A stretch of DNA of 64,000 nt from Apoda limacodes (GCA_946406115.1 OX291558.1:19460205-19524204), one strand, 5' to 3'; positions 23,204 to 33,509 are shown, counted from the first letter of the stretch. A program made the numbers and translations. Notes: generated by a model not told the origin, from the letters alone.

Positions 23204-24140
23204 CTATGAGTGAATAAATTGAGGCTTTGGTATCAAAAGCTTTTGGTTTAGTTTCTTAGAAAACTTATTTATTTTACAATAAATATTTTGGTTAGTAATA
23301 TATTCGTATTTTAGACTTAACTTAAGCGGGCATTGACCTGCTATTATGCCAACTATGTAGCGTAGGTTTTTCCTACTAAGTTGTGACAGCTTGTGCGACA
23401 GATTTGCGTACAAGGGATGCAAAAACATTCTTTGTTTGTCTGCACTTCGTTTGATTTACCCAGTGTTTGTTGTGTAGTTGTAAGGTTCTGTCGCGTAGCT
23501 ACGTTTTGAGTTGTGTGAATGGTATCGGCACAATTGGCTCGAGTCCCATTATTTAAGTACCCGATCCTCTCTTTGCCGATTGATCCGCCGCAAAATTGCC
23601 TAGGGACCCACTATCACCACGTATCCATTAAAGGGTAACCTGATTCTTCAATGCAATTTATTGCAGTTCACAGTGACATTCCACGATAAGTCCACTGTTG
23701 ATGTAGTTGTTATTGAGAGCTTGTAGCACAGCGGCGCTGTCGGAAATTATGCGTATAAATACATCGTTTATGTCTCTAGACAGGACCGCTGTTGCAGCAA
23801 CACATTCTGCCTGGAAGATGGTGTTGAGTGTACACAAGCTCGTTGGTATGTTGATCTCAAAGATATGGGATAATATTCCTGCTCCTGTCCCAGACTCTTT
23901 CTATCCTTTTCTTCCTAATGAAGCTGGTTACGGTACATTTTGTCGAAGACAAAGGTTTTTGGGATGATGTCACATGTTGTTTCTATTATTGGAAGCTCGG
24001 TGCCTACTGCCTCCTTAAGGCGTACATGAGTTGTCCCATTTCCCGATCCCTACTTTCTCAAGTCGTATGGCTGCAGCAGCAGCTTCTTGTTGACAAGGGG
24101 TCGTTTTCATAAAACCTGTGGTTGCCAAACAGGCAAGGCG
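23204..24140 (-). pseudogene. I-group LINE, RNase H and C-terminal part of ORF2, decayed
   Basis: This is the RNase H portion of an I-type non-LTR retrotransposon ORF2, which removes RNA from the RNA:DNA hybrid. Reading down the minus strand: QQEAAAAAIRLEKVGIGKWD (about 24080-24020), then KEAVGTELPIIETTCDIIPK in another frame. RNase H follows: GTGAGILSHIFEINIP, NTIFQAECVAATAVL (active-site Glu region) and RIISDSAAVLQALNNY (SD box). Then come RGDSGSLGNFAADQSAKRG (the WVPGHxGIxGNExAD box, diverged), LRDRTLQLHNKHW, and finally LSQLSRKNLRYIVGIIAGQC ending at 23204. There are several stops and shifts. RT and endonuclease are absent. RNase H separates it from the CR1/Jockey and RTE copies elsewhere in the window. 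Confidence 0.75.
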
Positions 24141-24359
24141 TTGCAGGCTTTGTATTTAGTTTTTTACTGTGATTAACTGAGTTCAGGGCCACTAAACTAA
24201 TGCACCTTAAGTTAACATGGGTCGTATTATGGCTATATAAAGCCATAGGGGTTATGGATGGATGAATATTATTCTAACTTTTTGCTTGTATAAAAATATT
24301 GGACAATTGCACAAAATTTTTCTTTTAAAACTTGTCTGCGCCCATAGACATAGATAAAT
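24141..24359. other. No clear feature
   Basis: AT-rich; no motif recognised beyond the edge of the LINE remnant. Confidence 0.4.
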
Positions 24360-24550
24360 ATACAAAGCATTTCCTAGCCAGATGTAAAAAAAAAATGGCT
24401 GATGTGAGTGAGAGTGACAAAGCGTCTTGTCAGTATGTCAGTACTTGGCGATGTATCGCTTTGTTTCTTTCGAAACAGTGGTCAATTTTGTAAGGCTATT
24501 GCGCAGTCTATAGGACAGATTACAAAACTGGAAGTCTATGGCTGCGCCTC
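24360..24550 (+). repeat. Dispersed repeat family R, copy 1
   Basis: GCATTTCCTAGCCAGATGT with an A-run, then TTGTAAGGCTATTGCGCAGT, then ACAGATTACAAAACTGGAAG, match 29110-29350 in the same order. No coding function is inferred. Confidence 0.65.
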
Positions 24551-24989
24551 GTTTCACATATTATCGTAACAATTACATAAATATATATTTTCGGTGTAAG
24601 TTATAGGACGTTTTATGGAAACATTTTTTATGATTAAAATTCATTGTCTGTGGTAGCTTTGTACCGCACTAAACAAAGGTTAACCCACCTCACCTGAACA
24701 AGGTTAGCTCTTCACGAGAGAACTGCTGGCCACTTCAGATGCTTTGTCTCCAGTGACAATGATAATAAAAAGCCAAGCTCCACAAAGAGATCACCCTTTA
24801 TGCTGTGAATAAAATCGGGCTACGGCTGTGTCGTGGACACTCCGTGTGTTTTATGGGAATAGGTGTTCGTAACTTTTCTTTGAGCGTCTTAAAAGTATCT
24901 ATACCTATAATAAAATGGTAGGCGAGTCAAAACTGTACATTGAATATTTTTTTAAAAGAATACTTGGGGTGTGAATTACAGTCGATACC

Positions 24990-25975
24990 GAAGCCAAAAA
25001 TATAGTTTTTAGAATGTTTGTCTGTATGTATGTCCGGGATAAACTCAAAAAGTACTGCATGGATTTACTTTAAATTTGGCACGAATATTATTAAGAAGTC
25101 GGGTCAACATATAGGCTACATATTATCACGCTATCACCTACGGGGAACGAGCAGTGAACCTTTATTTCTTCAACGCATGCTGTAACAACGTGTTATCTAA
25201 TTTCATGTCGCACATAAACTACAGTGAGATGTGGAACTAGCTATATTTTTTCTACTCACACATAGCCATTTATTTTATGTTAAAAAATCGTGTAAAGTCA
25301 TAACTTAGATGTGTTATAATTTTTCACCATATAAAAATGTTTCCTATTTGCTAACTAGATGAAATTGGCGTCGAATTAGATCGCGCTATGGTTTTGTTCA
25401 CAAAAAGTGATGTTATGACTACAGATGTCGCCGCCTGAACCTGTAGAAACTGGGGTTACCTACATTACTATAAGTAATCGTGTGCTTGCTTGGTCGAATT
25501 TAACCTGAAAACATTTTTCTAAAATATAAATAAATATTTACTTAAATAAACTTCAATCTGACTACTGCTTAGCTATTATTATATGTGTGTAAATTATTTT
25601 CTGTTATCTTTAAAACTTAAAATAATCAAAATGCCTAGAAAACCACTAATGTTGTTTATCGAGAAGTGCAATAAGTATGTATTTTTACCCTATTCTGTAT
25701 TCTTTATTCATTATTTTTTCCATCTGCTTCAGTCACAACTTATGACTTAATTCAGCAGAATCACCATAAAGTCATTAATTCAAAGCAAGCTGAAAATCAG
25801 CATTCTTTGAAGGTCAATTTTACAAAAGACAGTCTCCCTCTGTTACTGCACTTCCTGTAGATATGAAATGATAAGAAGAAACGGGTAAATGAATGTTATT
25901 TTAAAAGGTATAATCGTAGGTATTTTTGATGCTGTATAGCGTTCACGCAGATGACGTCGCGGGCAGCTGCTAGTA
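24990..25975 (+). mobile_element. Helitron-like non-autonomous element (candidate)
   Basis: The left part carries TGTCTGTATGTATGTCCG, AAACTCAAAAAGTACTGCAT and TTTGGCACG, the opening motif series of a common moth repeat. The right end reads GCGGGCAGCTGCTAGT, with the palindrome GCAGCTGC just before CTAG followed by T, as expected of a Helitron 3' end (hairpin, CTRR, T). The middle is diverged and the extent is inferred. Confidence 0.45.
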
Positions 25976-27110
25976 TCCTAATATTTTTGAACGTTATCTA
26001 TCTATCTATCACTTCTGTAAAGGAACTGTTAGTCTATGATTAATAATTACGGAGGTAAAGCCCTTTTTATGTCGAGAGCTTTAGTAGTTTCTTACAGATA
26101 TGTTAGATCTTATCAAGATCTTCATTTCGAATGATAGCTGTCAAACTAGTAAGGGCCATATTTCTGAAAATAATACCAATCAAAATGGCGACGGCTTACC
26201 CTTCGCCGCGCGCTATTCGTCGCAATTCTAACTTAACGTAACAAATACTTTGATCCTTTATCTATCGAGTGGTATAATATTAATTTTTGGATGTAAATGA
26301 AAGATAAAGAGCTGCAATACCAAACTGTATCCCCCAATTTTGGTATCTTCAGTTTTCTGAACTGCCTGTCACAGCCTCTTACGTCAACATGAATTAGGTA
26401 TATATGAATTACTTTTCAGGTATATAATATAATTACTAAGCCTGCCTATGCTGTCTGTCTGTCCGTCCATCCGTCCCTCGGGAATTACTTTTTCCGTAAA
26501 ACATCCGCATAGTACTTTTCGATTTCGTCGTCATTGGCGAAGTGTCACCCCGTGTCTTCGTTACGTAACGCGATTTTCGACATTAGGACAGCATAAGGGA
26601 TGGTGAAGGTAGGACGGGTGTTATTCAAACCTTTAGGTCTGTGTTTTATTTTTCGTTCTATATTCAAACACTCTACTATTCGAATTTAAAATTCTCTGTT
26701 ATCCAAACCGTGACTCGCTTTAGCTTAACTATAGTATTAAAAAAACTAAACCACCTATTGAACAGACATTGATCTATGATAAATTTTTTTTAATTAGTCC
26801 CTATCTAGTCCTAACTAATCTTTTACTTAGAGAAAGACTTACAATATTCTTTATTATAACAGGACAGGTTATAGTAGTAGTATCCTGTTACCGAATGCAC
26901 CGGCTAGGTGCTCAGGAAGTAGAAGTTTAAGTAGAGGGAGTTCAGAAGCAAGTAAAGAAAATACTTTTCAAGGGTAAGGCAGGTTGTAATGTATACTCTT
27001 TCACTTTTATCATAACAACATTAAATAGATTGTATTAACCTAAGGTGATTCTCAACCCTTAATATATCTTTATAGAAACTATATATTTTACATCAGTAGA
27101 GAACTGTAAA
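25976..27110. other. No gene seen
   Basis: AT-rich; contains a GTCTGTCTGTCCGTCC run near 26450 from a dispersed repeat. No coding motifs. Confidence 0.5.
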
Positions 27111-27119
27111 ATGTAATGC

Positions 27120-27370
27120 CGCACGTGGCTGGCACAATGCAAAGCTGCACGTGGATGAAGTTCGCCTACGATGTTGAGCGGTATTCAGGCTGAAGCACCG
27201 CTACCGCACAGGCCGAGGATTTGGAGAACAGAGTACTCCAGGCAGGCCGAGGATTTGGAGTCTTTAAGAACTCAAGGCCCCCCTCAGTGCTGACGTCGCT
27301 AGCAGGCTGACGCGCACCGGCCGTCGCAGTAGTCAGTTATGGCACAGAGCCGAAAGATGACGGTTTAGCT
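27120..27370 (+). other. GC-richer coding-like patch, unclassified
   Basis: One frame reads MKFAYDVERYSG (about 27158-27195) and others read QAEDLENRVLQ and SVLTSLAG, with in-frame stops between. AGGCCGAGGATTTGGAG occurs twice, 35 bp apart. It resembles a decayed retroelement coding segment, but I recognise no family. Confidence 0.3.
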
Positions 27371-27579
27371 GTAGCTAATTAAAAACCGTGCTGCGTGAAC
27401 AAAAATATGATTAAAGACTTACCAATAATACAATAACCACAGCACAACAGACAAGCACTTTACATACAGTTTAGCACGGTTTTATTAGTGAAGCGATACT
27501 AAATAGGCAAATAGATTTGCAGATTAAGTTTAAAAATATCGTAGAGCAGATTCACGTCAAGCAGACCGTAAAGTAAGTG

Positions 27580-27727
27580 GCGTTTTGTTGACCGACATAA
27601 TGTACATAATGCGGTAATTCTACCAAAGAGAATGAACCAAGATTTTGTACTGTTTTTTACAGAATTTACGTCTTTTTAACTTGGCAGGATTATGACATTA
27701 AACGCATTGAAGTTGTCAACAAAACGC
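27580..27727. mobile_element. Candidate MITE with 13-bp inverted ends
   Basis: GCGTTTTGTTGAC (27580-27592) and GTCAACAAAACGC (27715-27727) are perfect inverted repeats 148 bp apart, with no coding content between. No convincing target duplication was found, so the outer boundaries are uncertain. Confidence 0.5.
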
Positions 27728-28032
27728 ACCTGAAATATGTTATGACATAGAAATGTCACAACCCAAGAAGATTATCCGATCTGTTTATTTGAAATCTCCA
27801 CGGTGATAATAGACCTAAGATAGATTCGATGCCTAGAAACTTCCATCGTTTCTTACATCACCCGGTCCTTTATCGGAGACGGACCACCTGAATATTATAA
27901 TCATCATGGAAAACAATGCAGAGTAAATTGGACGTTTCATTAAATTTCCGCTCATGAATATTCACGTGTTTTAGACGAGAATTTATTTAAAATTCACTGA
28001 GGAACTCATTTTCATGCCTTTTCGAAATCCTT

Positions 28033-28098
28033 GATCGCTTTATTACCGGATCGCTTTATTACCGGATCGCTTTATTACCGGATCGCTTTATTACCGGA
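28033..28098. repeat. Tandem repeat, 16-bp unit x 4
   Basis: GATCGCTTTATTACCG is repeated four times without mismatch, followed by GA. Confidence 0.95.
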
Positions 28099-28182
28099 TT
28101 GTAAAGAAGCTCCTGCGTCGCCATCCTGTTAACTTTAATTGGTGGATATTAGTCTTCCGTAATACACCACAGACCACAACAA

Positions 28183-28640
28183 GGTCGGTGGTGGCCTAGT
28201 GGTTTCGGTGTCTGCCTCTCGTTATGAGGAGCGGAGTTCAAGCTCTACGGTTACCAATAAGTCTTTTTCTTATTCTCTGAAGAACATTGTTTGTTAACTC
28301 CACAGGCTTTTCTGTGAAAGAAAACAACATGTGGAAACCTTCATACATCAAAAAAACGTATGTGAAGTCCACTATCCGCACTAGCTCCGCATGTTGACTA
28401 CGGCCCGAATCACCATGACCTGAAAGTGGGATACCTATATGAAGGCTGGTTATCAATACACAACACTTTTCCTTTTTTTAATTTCTGATGCTTTTTCAGG
28501 CCGTAGTTAAGGTCACAAGCTTCTGTCTCAGAAGCCGTTCCAATTATTTTCAAAAACATATGTTGCCAATATTTCTACGTTAAGAAGGCAGACAACCGGG
28601 TGTGGTGGCGTTCATTAAAAAAGGCCAAGTCCAGCATTTC
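28183..28640 (+). mobile_element. tRNA-derived SINE with RTE-like 3' tail
   Basis: GGTGGCCTAGTGGTTTCGG fits a Pol III A box, and GCGGAGTTCAAGCTCT (28231-28246) fits a B box. The distal part (GGGTGTGGTGGCG, then GGCCAAGTCCAGCA, about 28600-28640) resembles the end of moth RTE LINEs, suggesting that RTE machinery mobilised it. The middle is assigned by position only. Confidence 0.6.
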
Positions 28641-28686
28641 TACGTTAATTTAAAAAAAAAACCGGTCATGACCATTGAATTGAATA

Positions 28687-28760
28687 GGAATTCGGTTATA
28701 GTTGTTCCTGTGGGAACTTTTAAACTTTCAGAAATAAAATATAACAGACTTTCTTTGTTA
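28687..28760 (-). repeat. Fragment of the Helitron-like family
   Basis: TCGGTTATAGTTGTTCCTGT and the following GGGAACTTTT match the corresponding part of the copy at 54458-54720. Confidence 0.45.
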
Positions 28761-28794
28761 TGTTAAGACAGGGTATAAGCTTTAGTTACATACA

Positions 28795-28930
28795 TAATAA
28801 TAATAATAGTAAAACACTTTATTTCACAAAATAAAAACATAATACTGTATTAGTACAGTAGAGGTACAAACGGCGTTCTTATCGCTATGGAGCGATCTCC
28901 CCTAGATAACCTTTTGGATAATATTAAAAC
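28795..28930 (-). repeat. LINE 3' UTR fragment, family B, copy 1
   Basis: A minus-strand 3' end: TTATCGCTATGGAGCGATCT leads to an AATAAA-like signal (CACTTTATTTCAC on +) and an ATT-repeat tail at 28798-28811. It matches 38300-38450, which has the same order with a TTATTACATT-type tail. No coding part remains. Confidence 0.6.
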
Positions 28931-29109
28931 ATTTGCGTATTTATTATATTAAGAAGGATAGGATATATAAAGTGACCGTAGTCTAGATATGAACACTGCT
29001 ATTAGAAGCAGTGTTGCGGCATTTGGCTCACCACCTGTCACGCAGGACTTAAATGGTTGGTGAAAAGAGGGTGTCTCCCACATTATGATGTGGGTGTGCA
29101 TCACAGTCA

Positions 29110-29350
29110 TATAGAACAGCGCATTTGCTAGCCAGCTGCGAAAAAAAAAAGAGACGAAGCGAACCTGTGGTGTCTTGTCAATTACTAAATTGTTTTAATA
29201 AACATAAACAAACAGAATGGCGGACGTTGATAGAAAGAGCAAAAAAGACCACAGGTTTGCTTTATCTCTTTTTAAAGGGTGGTAAATTTTGTTATGCTAT
29301 TGCGCAGTCCATAGAACAGATTACAGAACTCGAAGTCTATGATATGCATC
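29110..29350 (+). repeat. Dispersed repeat family R, copy 2
   Basis: It shares GCATTTGCTAGCCAGCTG, GGTGGTAAATTTTGTTATGC, TATTGCGCAGTCCATAGAAC and CTCGAAGTCTATG with 24360-24550. An 87-codon frame crosses it, but its conserved portion is matched at DNA level and is not evidently a protein. Confidence 0.6.
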
Positions 29351-29678
29351 CAGCCATTGAGCTCTTCGCTAATACCCCGAAACCGTGAAGATTTACGTGC
29401 ATTCATGTAAAGAGGTTTTTAAGCCGATATTTAGCTTGCATTTTCCTGCTGACAGCTGCTGCACGGCTTGTTTCTTGATTAAGCTATAAATAAGCCCTCA
29501 TGCTGCAGCACAGACGAGCTCGTGCTTGTTGACAACCGCACTGTTTTAGGCTAAACTTAAGACCCACTTCGTTCCTCAATCTCTTGCTGTTATAAGCATG
29601 AGCTTCTTTCGTAATATGACCTGAGATAAAAAATAATGTAAGTGTATAATACTTAGTGCTGTATGGGACGTTCAACGA

Positions 29679-29686
29679 GGCTTAAC
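29679..29686. repeat. Left 8-bp target duplication of the P-like element
   Basis: GGCTTAAC directly precedes the left inverted repeat and is repeated exactly at 32196-32203. Confidence 0.85.
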
Positions 29687-29713
29687 CATCGATATGAAAA
29701 AACAATAGATATG
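29687..29713 (+). repeat. Left terminal inverted repeat of the P-like element
   Basis: 27 bp, a perfect reverse complement of 32169-32195. The core GATATGAAAAAACAATAG is AT-rich. Confidence 0.9.
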
Positions 29714-29741
29714 TCCAAAAAGCACCGGCAGGCTAGCCGCC

Positions 29742-29764
29742 CATAGTCTAATTTTTAGACTATG
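29742..29764. repeat. Subterminal hairpin in the P-like element
   Basis: CATAGTCTA and TAGACTATG are perfect 9-bp arms separated by 5 bp, about 55 bp inside the left end. P elements carry subterminal transposase-binding and inverted sites, so this is a candidate functional site. Confidence 0.6.
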
Positions 29765-29853
29765 TTGAGTAGCGCATCGATTTGACGCAACAAACACAAG
29801 GTCACCCTCGGCGAGTGAACATCTAAAGATATTTTGTTTGTTTTATTTCAATA

Positions 29854-29899
29854 ATGTCGTATTGTGCTGTAAAAACTTGTAAAAACTATAAAAAAAAAG
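29854..29899 (+). CDS. THAP-like first exon (partial) inside the P-like element
   Basis: The ATG at 29854 opens MSYCAVKTCKNYKKK, and the 16th codon is split by a good splice donor (G, then GTAAATAAG, from 29900). THAP zinc fingers start with Met, one or two residues, then CX2-4C, often followed by Asn, as in CAVKTCKN here. The second half of the finger (C...H plus the AVPTF-like motif) must lie in later exons, which I could not find. The position, 168 bp from the element end, is like that of P transposase. Only the N-terminal 15 residues are visible, so a chance match is possible. Confidence 0.5.
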
Positions 29900-30657
29900 G
29901 TAAATAAGAGTTCCAGCGTCGTAACTTATCATACTTTAGTATTATTTTTTCATAAATAACCGATTTACTTTAATTTATAATAAATTACTTTAATAGAGGT
30001 GCACTATTTTTATCGAAATCATGTTAGTCATCACTGTAATCTTGTTCATAAAAAGTGTTATTTTTTCAATTTCATGGCATAATTTTAAACCTTTCTTTTT
30101 ATTTGTGATAAAAAGAATAAATTACACTTGAATTGTGACTGTTTTTCAAGATTATTAGGATATCGTTTCATAAATTCACAACGAAAATAAATCGAAGACA
30201 ATAAAGTACCTCACCTCTATTTGAGTAGAAATTGTTGAGGAGTCTTTATTTTGAAAAATTATTGACCTAGTCTAAACCGTATTACAATGACATAAAGAAT
30301 ATATTAAATATGTGATGCGCCATCTACCCGTGAGTAGCTAAACTAATATCTATGTCGCTTAGCGAAATAGCTTAATTTGCTTAGTGTTGTACGCATGAGA
30401 TAATGATATCGATGTTTTTTACCCGTTGTGATCAATTTACACCTGTGGAAATGAAGTGAATTAATGCTTATAGTTAATGGAATGTTTTAGGGTTGCGTTC
30501 AAAAAAGCATTCGAATAATTAAATTATTTTTAAAAAGTTAAATAATTATTTGTAAATAAACCTGTGGGGTACAATCAGTTAAATGAAGATTTAATTATAC
30601 ATTTTAACGCGCTTATTTAATGCAAAATACATCTAAAAATACTGCTTTTCATCCGAC

Positions 30658-30953
30658 TAATATTTTAAATGCGAAAGTTTGGATGTTTGTTACTCAATCA
30701 CGCGTCAACCACTGGACGGAGCGGGATGAAACTTGGCACACATTTAGGTTTAGTCCTGGAATAGAAAGAAAATAGGCTATTTTTTTATCCCGGAAAATTC
30801 ACAAGTCCCCACTTTTCACAAATTCCACTTGTACGAACTACAGCTTTACATAGCAGACTTTCATAGTACCATCAAGGAGTTTCCGTAAAAATTTCCCGCC
30901 GATAACTAGTTAATTTAGGGCGGGTGGAGCCGCTGGGCAAAATCTAGTCAGTA
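30658..30953 (+). mobile_element. Helitron-like family fragment nested in the P-like element (+)
   Basis: It has GCGAAAGTTTGGATGTTTGT, ACTCAATCACGCG, GGATGAAACTTGGCACACAT and TAGGCTATTTTTTTATCCCG in order. It ends GGGCAAAATCTAGT, a Helitron-like CTAG-T terminus. The motif series is typical of moth non-autonomous Helitrons. Confidence 0.6.
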
Positions 30954-31204
30954 AGAAACTGTTGTATAATATTGAGTCAAAGTACATATAGTTTTAGAGA
31001 ATTTGTCTAGCCCCAAGCTTTCTTGTGATTTATAGAAGTGTTTCGTTGTTTTATTTAATATACAGAATGATAGACTTGGATAATGTTTTTATTTCGCTTA
31101 TTTGTTAAGCTTTATGTTATGTGATTGTTAACTTTTGCATGCTTTTGCGAGACTTCTTAACGTCTGGAAAATAATACAACGAGTAGTGTATGTGGAGTAA
31201 AACC

Positions 31205-31385
31205 TATAACTTTTGCCTGCTGCTCTGACTGCACTAAATTTGGTTATCAGTGTTAAATTTCTACGGAAACTTCTTGTTTTTAGAAAGAAACTTTGCAATA
31301 GCAAGCTACAGACTTCTCGGTATTTTATACTATCTCTGGGCCAAATTTTAGGTTTATATGATGCTCCAGGTAAAGGAAGAACAAA
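31205..31385 (-). mobile_element. Helitron-like family fragment nested in the P-like element (-)
   Basis: TTTGGTTATCAGTGTTAAAT and TACGGAAACTTCTTG match the minus-orientation copy at 50828-50920, and GCAATAGCAAGCTACAG matches 54458-54720. The 86-codon and 81-codon frames that cross it are therefore not treated as genes. Confidence 0.5.
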
Positions 31386-32168
31386 CAAACTTTTACATTT
31401 ATTTTATAATAGTATAGTAAGTATAGATTATTTTTCAAATTTCAAATCATATTATTAAATTAAATTAAATTAAAACTCATATTATTTATTATTTTTATGA
31501 TAAAACTTTTAGCGTTCATCTATATATTTTCATGCCATGAATCAAATTCGATAAAACGAAAGCTTACGATAAAGTTTAAATTTTGAACTAATTTAGCCGT
31601 TTTAACGTAATGCGTGTTCAAACAAAGTTAAGTTAAAGCATAAAGGTACAAGTAAGGTAAGGTAAAGTATATCTATATTCCAACTATGTACTATCTAAAT
31701 CACAATATTATTTGCTGTTTTATATGTCCACTGCTAATTAGAATTAAATTATTTAGGTTCATTTATAATTTAAGTATATTTCATTAAATTAGACTTTTAA
31801 AAAGCCTAAAATCGCCAGTTTAATTAACGATTTTATAGATTCAGAATGATTTTACTACCGATAATATAAAAATATGTGTTGATAGTTAGTTAGGACTTTG
31901 AATTTTCCAAAGATATTTTTGATCACCAAGCATCATAGTAATCTATCGATAATTTTGTTCATATCGCCACAGGAACGACACTGGGTCTAATGTAAAATTA
32001 AAGTACTGCTACTCATCACAAGATGTCACTAGTGTCAACGTGTAAGCCTTATGTAATGAACATAAGGTTTAAATTGGACAAAAAATTATGACTTTCTTGC
32101 CCCACTTCACCTACTCCACCCCCGCTATCAACGGCTACGCCGGTTTCCGAACCACAGTGTCATGTTAC

Positions 32169-32203
32169 CATATCTATTGTTTTTTCATATCGATGGGCTT
32201 AAC
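32169..32203 (-). repeat. Right terminal inverted repeat and 8-bp duplication of the P-like element
   Basis: 32169-32195 is the exact reverse complement of 29687-29713. GGCTTAAC follows at 32196-32203, identical to 29679-29686. Confidence 0.9.
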
Positions 32204-32414
32204 TTGTAGAACAACTTATTCCCGTCGGAATTCCCGATCGGTATAACAGTATTATTTGGTCATCGTTGTCCCTATAGCTATCTCTGTCTCAACAATCAAG
32301 TCAATTTTACACACGGTTACGACGTTAGGAATATATAGTGCTCTGCAGAAAAATATTGTGTTTTGTATTCTATATGCGCAATAAAGTATATTATTATTTT
32401 TATTATTCTTTTAT

Positions 32415-33509
32415 TCTAGCAAGCTGGCCCGGCAGACGTTGTTCTGCCCTTAAAGTTAATGCGCTGAAGCGCTATCTGTTACAATGAATGGATACCTATT
32501 ACTCACGGCCCTACCGCGCTGGTTTCTATTAATACTTACCCAATCCGAACTTACACCGCCATCTGTTAGAAATCTATTCAACTCTTAGCCCGCGCACGCT
32601 ATGTATAGCTCGCAGTTGGCATCTTTGAAATTTGTTAACCATTCCTTAAGTATTTTTTTAAGTTTAATGCATAAAACTTGGTATTTGGCCTTTATGTTAA
32701 AAATAAAGATTTATGTATTTTACGGTTTTTTTTAAAATCATACCCTAAAGGGCAGAATAGGGAATGAAAGTTTGTATCAGAATTTAGAGTTTTTTGTGTT
32801 TAGAGACTTAAAATTTTCCACAGAGGTTTCTGTTATAACGCACGCAAGTACTAACTGAAATGGGGGTTGAAAGTTTGTATGGATATTCGTCACTTTTGAA
32901 GTTAAATGCACAAGGTTTTACCTTAAGATTAAAAATTAAGAAAGCATTTTTAACCGTTTATGGATAATCATCCCCTAGAGGGTAAAAACGGGGATGAAAA
33001 TTTGCAAGCATTTCGATAGTTTTGTTTCTGCAGACTTAAAATTTTGCAATAAGGATACAGTTTTAACGTTGGCGAGCGCTAAGAAAGGGTTTTACAAAAT
33101 CATCCCCTAGGAGGAATAAAGGAAAAGAATTCAGATATTTTTGTAGATAAAGCCAGAAACATTTAAAAAAATTTTTTTTAAAAGTCCACGAAATTGTTTT
33201 ACCGGTTAGAGCACCGCAAAATAAGGGTGCACATTTGTTGACAATACCGATAATTTTGTATCTAGAAATTTATCTTCTAGGGGATAAAATGGGGGTTGGA
33301 AGTTTGTATGGAAATCCATCTTTTTTAAGCTAAATGCATAAAATTTGGTACTTGGACTTTAGGTTAAAAATATAGATTGATGAGTTTCACCTTTTTTTAA
33401 ATTAAAATTAAAATTGTCCCCGATACGGCAAAAAAGGGGATGATAAATTGTATGAGAATTTCGATATTATGGTAGGTGGAATCGTTAATAGTCGCAGCTA
33501 GAAGCTAGT
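32415..33509. mobile_element. Repeat element with internal degenerate tandem units
   Basis: It opens CTAGCAAGCTGGCCCGGCAG (related starts occur at 42132 and 49263: GACCCAGCGAACGTTG, GTCCCGGCGAACGTTG) and ends CAGCTAGAAGCTAGT. Inside, related units recur, with GCATAAAACTTGGTATTTGG (about 32669), a weaker middle copy (about 32908) and GCATAAAATTTGGTACTTGG (about 33336). These are linked by CCCCTAGAGGG-type blocks that form inverted repeats such as CATCCCC...GGGGATG at 32969-32996. No coding is seen. The ends suggest a Helitron-like element. Confidence 0.5.

Larger units (their letters stand above)
29687..32195 (+). mobile_element. P-element-like DNA transposon, 2509 bp, non-autonomous
   Basis: The ends are perfect 27-bp inverted repeats (29687-29713 and 32169-32195) starting CATCGATATGAAAAAACAAT. 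They are flanked by an exact 8-bp duplication, GGCTTAAC (29679-29686 and 32196-32203). P-superfamily elements are known for 8-bp duplications, roughly 30-bp inverted repeats beginning CA, a length near 3 kb and a THAP-domain transposase. Here a THAP-like first exon begins 168 bp from the left end (29854). The rest of a transposase (RNase H-like catalytic and GTP-binding regions) is not recognisable, and the interior carries two nested repeat fragments, so this copy should depend on a transposase supplied elsewhere. hAT is the main alternative for the 8-bp duplication, but it does not explain the THAP start. Confidence 0.75.

Noticed and set aside
29125..29388. 87-aa + frame as a gene
   Set aside because: It lies in dispersed repeat family R and matches another copy at DNA level only.
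31128..31458. 81- and 86-aa frames inside the P-like element as transposase exons
   Set aside because: The DNA matches a nested Helitron-like repeat in reverse orientation (compare 50828-50918 and 54458-54720).
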